Source: Pseudoduganella lurida
Lineage (GTDB): Bacteria; Pseudomonadota; Gammaproteobacteria; Burkholderiales; Burkholderiaceae_D
DNA length: 64,000 bases
Assembly (NCBI RefSeq): GCF_007830455.1
Contig: NZ_VLLB01000001.1
Span: 1,054,001-1,118,000 of the forward strand
Direction of reading: 5' to 3'
The notes beneath the pieces are model-generated. The model made no database searches, was not told the origin of the DNA, and was given only the letters and a program-made list of their open reading frames with translations. Numbering within the stretch: the first letter of the stretch is position 1; every line of letters starts with the position of its first letter. Below, piece after piece: positions 60,428 to 64,000 of this stretch. The position numbers and the translations under genes were made by a program.

Positions 60428-61732
60428 TCATGGCGTGCCGGCCGGCGCCAGCACCACCAGCTCGACGCGCCGGTTGCGTGCCCGCGCGGCCGGGCTGTCG
60501 TTCGGCACCAGCGGCTCGGCATCGCCGCGGCCTTCCACGCTGTAGCGCGCCGGCGGACCGGCCCGCGGTGCCAGCGCCGCCACCACGGCCGCGGCGCGCG
60601 CCTTCGACAGATCGTAATTGGACGGGAAGCGCGCCGACAGGCCGGGCCGCGCATTGTCCGTGTGGCCGATGACGAGCACCTTGCCCGGCAGGGTCGCCAG
60701 CGCATCGCCGATCCGCGCCAGCAGGCCGGCCACGTCGCCGTTCACCTCGGCGCTGCCGGAGCCGAACATCCCTTCGCCGCGCAGCGTGATGGTGGTGCGC
60801 GCGGGCGACTCCGTCACCGTGACCTTGCCGGCCGCGACTTCCGGCGCCAGGAAGGTGGCGATGCGCGCCGGTGCGGGCCGCGGTGCCGGTGCTGCCACGG
60901 CGGCGGGCAGGTTCGGCTGGCGCAGCGCGGACAGCCTGGCGAACACGGGATCGGATTCCCGGTTCAGGAAGTGCGCGGCCACCAGCTGGACCGCCAGCAG
61001 CACGAGGCAGGCGCCGGCCGCCAGCACCCAGACCGGCGTGCAGCGCAGCGACGTCGCATCGTTCGGGATGGCCGGTGACTCCTCGCCGCGCCAGTGCGGC
61101 GACAGGTCCGTCTCGATCGGACCGCGATGCTGCCGGATCAGGCCGAGCAGGCGTTCACGCAATGTCGTCAGCTGGGCGTGGCCCCCCTCGGCGACGCGGA
61201 AGCGGCCCTCCAGGCCCAGCGCCAGGCACAGGTACATCAGCTCCAGCAGGTCCAGATGGCGGGCCGCTTCCTGGCTCAGGCGCTGCAGCACGAGGAAGAA
61301 TTTTTCGCCGCCGAACGCTTCGTTGTGGAACGCCACCAGCAGGCTGCGGGTGCCCCACACACCGCTGCCCCATGCGGTAGCGGCAATCGTTTCGTCGAGC
61401 AGCGTGCACAAAGCATAGCGCGCGGCAGCGATCGATTCGGCCGGCACGCCGGCATCGCGCGCCTCCGTCTCGAACGTGCGGATCGCCAGCGCCAGGCGCT
61501 CCCGCAGCTGCCCCAGGTCGGGCGGCTGCACCGTGTAGCGCAGCGGCACCACCAGGTCGAGCAGCGGATCGGCGGCCCGCACCAGGCGGTTCAGGCCACT
61601 GCCCGCGACCGGTGCGTGCACGGGCGCACCCGTCGCTGCCGGCGGCGTGGCCGCTGTCACGTTCGGCCTGCGCCCGCCGGGGTTCAGGCCCAGCATGGTG
61701 GCATCGGGATCCTGTGCCGGCTCGTCGCTCAT
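60428..61732 (-). CDS. tssL: Type VI secretion protein TssL with OmpA-like domain
   Basis: 434 residues. A DotU domain occupies about 45-215 (RAADPLLDLVVPLRY, CTLLDETIAATAWG, LELMYLCLALGLEGRF), then one membrane segment (233-255), a linker and a C-terminal OmpA/peptidoglycan-binding domain (about 305-434; HTDNARPGLSARFPSNYDLSKARA, NRRVEL). This evolved-TssL form anchors the membrane complex to the cell wall. SD GGAGG overlaps the tssK stop, so the two are translationally coupled. Confidence 0.97.
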   Translation of the reverse strand: MSDEPAQDPDATMLGLNPGGRRPNVTAATPPAATGAPVHAPVAGSGLNRLVRAADPLLDLVVPLRYTVQPPDLGQLRERLALAIRTFETEARDAGVPAESIAAARYALCTLLDETIAATAWGSGVWGTRSLLVAFHNEAFGGEKFFLVLQRLSQEAARHLDLLELMYLCLALGLEGRFRVAEGGHAQLTTLRERLLGLIRQHRGPIETDLSPHWRGEESPAIPNDATSLRCTPVWVLAAGACLVLLAVQLVAAHFLNRESDPVFARLSALRQPNLPAAVAAPAPRPAPARIATFLAPEVAAGKVTVTESPARTTITLRGEGMFGSGSAEVNGDVAGLLARIGDALATLPGKVLVIGHTDNARPGLSARFPSNYDLSKARAAAVVAALAPRAGPPARYSVEGRGDAEPLVPNDSPAARARNRRVELVVLAPAGTP

Positions 61733-61734
61733 CG

Positions 61735-63066
61735 CTACCTCCGGATCGCCCAGAACGCCATCTGCAGGCCCGGGAATTCGCCGGCCACGTGCAGCGCGAA
61801 GCCGGCCGACTGGTGCAGGTGCTGGAAGTATTCGCTGCCGCTGTCGAGTTCAAAGTACGTGTAGCCGGCATGGAACGGCAGCTGGCGCGGCGCCACCGGC
61901 AGCGGGCGCAGCGCCACGCCGGGCAGCTGCAGATTCACCAGGTCGCGGATCTTTTCGACGGAACCGATCTTCACCTGCGCCGGGAAGCTGGAGCGCAGCA
62001 GTTCCGGCGGCAGGTGCGCGGTCACGGCCAGCACGAACGTGGCCGAGCGCAGCAGCTCGCGGTCCGGCACCACGGCCACGCGGATGCCGAACTGGCGCTC
62101 GTCCAGCGGGATCGGCACGGCCTGCGCATCCATCACCGTCGACAGCGCGCGGCGCAGGTCGGCGATCACGGGCGCGAACGTGTCGGCCAGCGCGTCATGG
62201 CGGTACGTTGGATACGCTGCGGTGCGCTTGCCCGGATCGGTGAAGGTGGCCAGTTCCCCGGCCAGCGACACGAGCGTCCCGTACAGCGTTTCCGGATGCA
62301 CGCCGGTGGCGCCGGCCAGGTGGAGGACCAGCGGCTCGACGCGATTGAGCAGCTGCAGCAGCAGGAAGTCGGCGATTTCGGCGGCGCCCGCGGCACCCGG
62401 CTGCGACAGCCTCGCGGCCAGCAGGTTGCCGCGCTGGTGCAGCAAGCCGGCCAGTTCATCGGCAAACGCGGCCAGGCGCGGGGCAGCCCGGAAGTCCAGG
62501 CACGGCGGGCTGTAGTCCGGATCGAGTACCACGCGGCTGTCTGCACGCCGTTCGGCGATGCGCGCGACGCCCAGGGTGGCGTGCGCGTTGACGACTTCGG
62601 CGGCCGGCGCCAGGCGCAGGCGGAGTTTACCGACCTGCATCAGCGCGCTGTTGTCCAGGCCATTGCTGTCCCATGCTTCGTAGTCCGCCGTGCGATGGCG
62701 GGCGAAATTGTCCGGCCCTTCGCCATCGGCCACTTCGGCCACGCCGTGGCGGCGCAGCGGCAGCGCCAGCATCACCATCACGTTGCGCGCATCGGCCGGG
62801 ATCTCGAGCGGCAGCGGCAGTTCGTCGTCGGCCGGCAGCGTGAACGGCGTGCCGTCCGGCAGCACGGCGGTGCACGATTGCAGCGCCAGCTTGCCCAGTG
62901 CCAGCTGGTGTTCGTCGATCGTCAGTTCGACGAAGCCCCAGCTGTAGGGACGCAGCGCGGCCACGCGGTTTTCCAGCTGGCTTTGCCAATAGCGGTCGTG
63001 CTGCTGCAGGTGCTGCGGCTGCAGCAGCATGCCTTCCGACCAGACCACCTTGTTCTTCCAGGCCAT
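61735..63066 (-). CDS. tssK: Type VI secretion baseplate protein TssK
   Basis: 443 residues with the family opening NKVVWSEGMLLQPQHLQQHDRY, the shell-domain phrase WGFVELTIDE and a typical end (YFELDSGSEYFQHLHQSAGFALHVAG). TssK trimers connect the baseplate to the membrane complex through TssL/TssM, the products encoded immediately downstream. The gene starts 21 bases after tagH and its stop is two bases from the tssL start. Confidence 0.97.
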   Translation of the reverse strand: MAWKNKVVWSEGMLLQPQHLQQHDRYWQSQLENRVAALRPYSWGFVELTIDEHQLALGKLALQSCTAVLPDGTPFTLPADDELPLPLEIPADARNVMVMLALPLRRHGVAEVADGEGPDNFARHRTADYEAWDSNGLDNSALMQVGKLRLRLAPAAEVVNAHATLGVARIAERRADSRVVLDPDYSPPCLDFRAAPRLAAFADELAGLLHQRGNLLAARLSQPGAAGAAEIADFLLLQLLNRVEPLVLHLAGATGVHPETLYGTLVSLAGELATFTDPGKRTAAYPTYRHDALADTFAPVIADLRRALSTVMDAQAVPIPLDERQFGIRVAVVPDRELLRSATFVLAVTAHLPPELLRSSFPAQVKIGSVEKIRDLVNLQLPGVALRPLPVAPRQLPFHAGYTYFELDSGSEYFQHLHQSAGFALHVAGEFPGLQMAFWAIRR

Positions 63067-63087
63067 AGTGCGTCTTTCGTCAATCGG

Positions 63088-64000
63088 CTAGAGGGCTGTT
63101 CCCTGTTTCAGCTGGCGCAGGCGCGCCACCTGCTCTTCATACGCTGCCGAGAAGGCTTCGCCGAACAGGCGCTGCAGGTCGTCGTCCGCTTCGCGGGCGA
63201 TCTCGCCATACAGCGCCACCAGCCGGTCCCACATGCGGGCCTTGCGGGCCGAGGCCAGCATCCGGTCCATCACGGTGGGTTCCGCCAGCCGCGCCTCGAT
63301 CTGTGCCGGATCGAAGCGGTGCAGCACCGCGCCCAGGGCCGCACGCATGCCGGCGATGACCGCCAGCTCGTGCGCGCGCAGGTCGTCGAACGCGCCCGCC
63401 ATGGCATCGACCGGGGCCATGTAGCCGGCCATCGCACCGGTCAGCATCTGCGTCAGCGCGCCTTCGGCATTCGGGAAGAATTTCAGGGGATTGTTGGCGC
63501 GCACCGACAGCATGGTCATGTCGATGCGGCTCTCCTTCTTCGTCACGGCGCGCGCCATCAGCACGTCCATCGTGCCGGCCGTGGCTTCGCGCAGCAGCTG
63601 GCCGACCATCTCGGCCACTTCGGTGGCGGGACGCTGCAGCGGCAGGTGCGGCACGCCGAGACCGCGCAGCAGCGCCTGCAGGACGGCGGCGTCGCTCGCG
63701 GCGGCGACCGGTGATGTGAGTGATGCGGGTGATGCGAGTGCGGCGGATGCGACGGGCGCGGCGGGTGCGGCCGGCGGCAGCTGCGCGATGAATGCCGTGA
63801 TGTCCTCGGCCACGCTGGCCGCAGGTGCGATGGGCGGAAAGGCGGCCGCGGGCGGCGCGAAGAAATCGGCCAGCGGATCGTAGCCGGCCGGGATCGAAAA
63901 GCCGGCAGCCGATGCGGGAGACAACGGCGCAGAAGACGGCGGCAGCGGCGTGGCACGCGACAATGCCGCCAGTTCCGGCGACACGTGATCGCTCTCGGCC
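63088..64000 (-). CDS. tagH: Type VI secretion FHA protein TagH, C-terminal part
   Basis: The frame is open to the window edge, giving about 300 C-terminal residues. After a Pro/Ala-rich linker comes the ImpI/VasC C-terminal domain: LLREATAGTMDVLMARAVTKKE, NNPLKFFPNAEGAL and a long helical tail ending RQLKQGTAL. The N-terminal FHA domain, which binds phosphothreonine, should lie just beyond 64000. TagH is the usual phosphorylation target of the type VI kinase, which fits the kinase operon at 51975-56120. A GTG at 63984 is internal, not the start. Confidence 0.9.
   Translation of the reverse strand, partial: AESDHVSPELAALSRATPLPPSSAPLSPASAAGFSIPAGYDPLADFFAPPAAAFPPIAPAASVAEDITAFIAQLPPAAPAAPVASAALASPASLTSPVAAASDAAVLQALLRGLGVPHLPLQRPATEVAEMVGQLLREATAGTMDVLMARAVTKKESRIDMTMLSVRANNPLKFFPNAEGALTQMLTGAMAGYMAPVDAMAGAFDDLRAHELAVIAGMRAALGAVLHRFDPAQIEARLAEPTVMDRMLASARKARMWDRLVALYGEIAREADDDLQRLFGEAFSAAYEEQVARLRQLKQGTAL

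Overview
The window reads as chromosomal DNA of a GC-rich Gram-negative bacterium of the Oxalobacteraceae (the Massilia / Telluria / Duganella group of Betaproteobacteria). This rests on base composition, beta-proteobacterial porins, several TonB-dependent receptors, secreted polysaccharide-degrading enzymes, the homogentisate operon and a type VI secretion cluster. It is an inference from gene content; no 16S gene is present. I saw no rRNA or tRNA gene, transposase, phage gene or CRISPR array.

Left part (1-15300): the start of a PAS-type sensor on the minus strand, a 27-residue membrane peptide, an SDR oxidoreductase, a PAP2 phosphatase, a molybdate-binding protein ModA behind a near-consensus ModE box, an outer membrane barrel protein and a single response regulator. 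Next come a minus-strand TonB receptor / SMP-30 lactonase / flavin reductase set, an amino-sugar operon (two NagX-like membrane proteins and a GH18 chitinase), a small exported proline-rich protein and a TerC-CBS-CorC membrane protein.

Carbohydrate locus (15288-26881, all minus): GH3 beta-glycosidase and esterase, then a TonB receptor, a GntP-family gluconate permease and a large secreted protein that fuses two pectate-lyase-like helices to a lactonase-like propeller. A LacI-family operator lies upstream of the GH3 gene. This looks like a plant-glycan uptake and breakdown unit.

Middle (27070-43978): a response regulator and GAF histidine kinase pair, an 870-base gene-free stretch rich in short tandem repeats, an MpaB-type oxygenase, an RsbQ-like hydrolase, a four-gene ABC importer (binding protein, two permeases, double ATPase), a membrane protein, a secreted double beta/gamma-crystallin, a barstar homologue, ribokinase, and a LysR regulator divergent from the homogentisate operon hmgA-fahA-maiA.

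Right part (44118-64000): a minus-strand porin / MFS transporter / 2-hydroxyacid dehydrogenase set with a divergent LysR regulator, a PAS-GGDEF-EAL protein, and a plus-strand operon (FecR-like protein, haem-motif HAMP sensor, Ser/Thr kinase, PP2C phosphatase). That operon converges on a type VI secretion operon (tagH-tssK-tssL-tssM-tagF) which runs off the right edge. The kinase operon probably controls the secretion system through phosphorylation of TagH. Dispersed palindromic elements, two operator-like palindromes at LysR genes and several minisatellites complete the picture.
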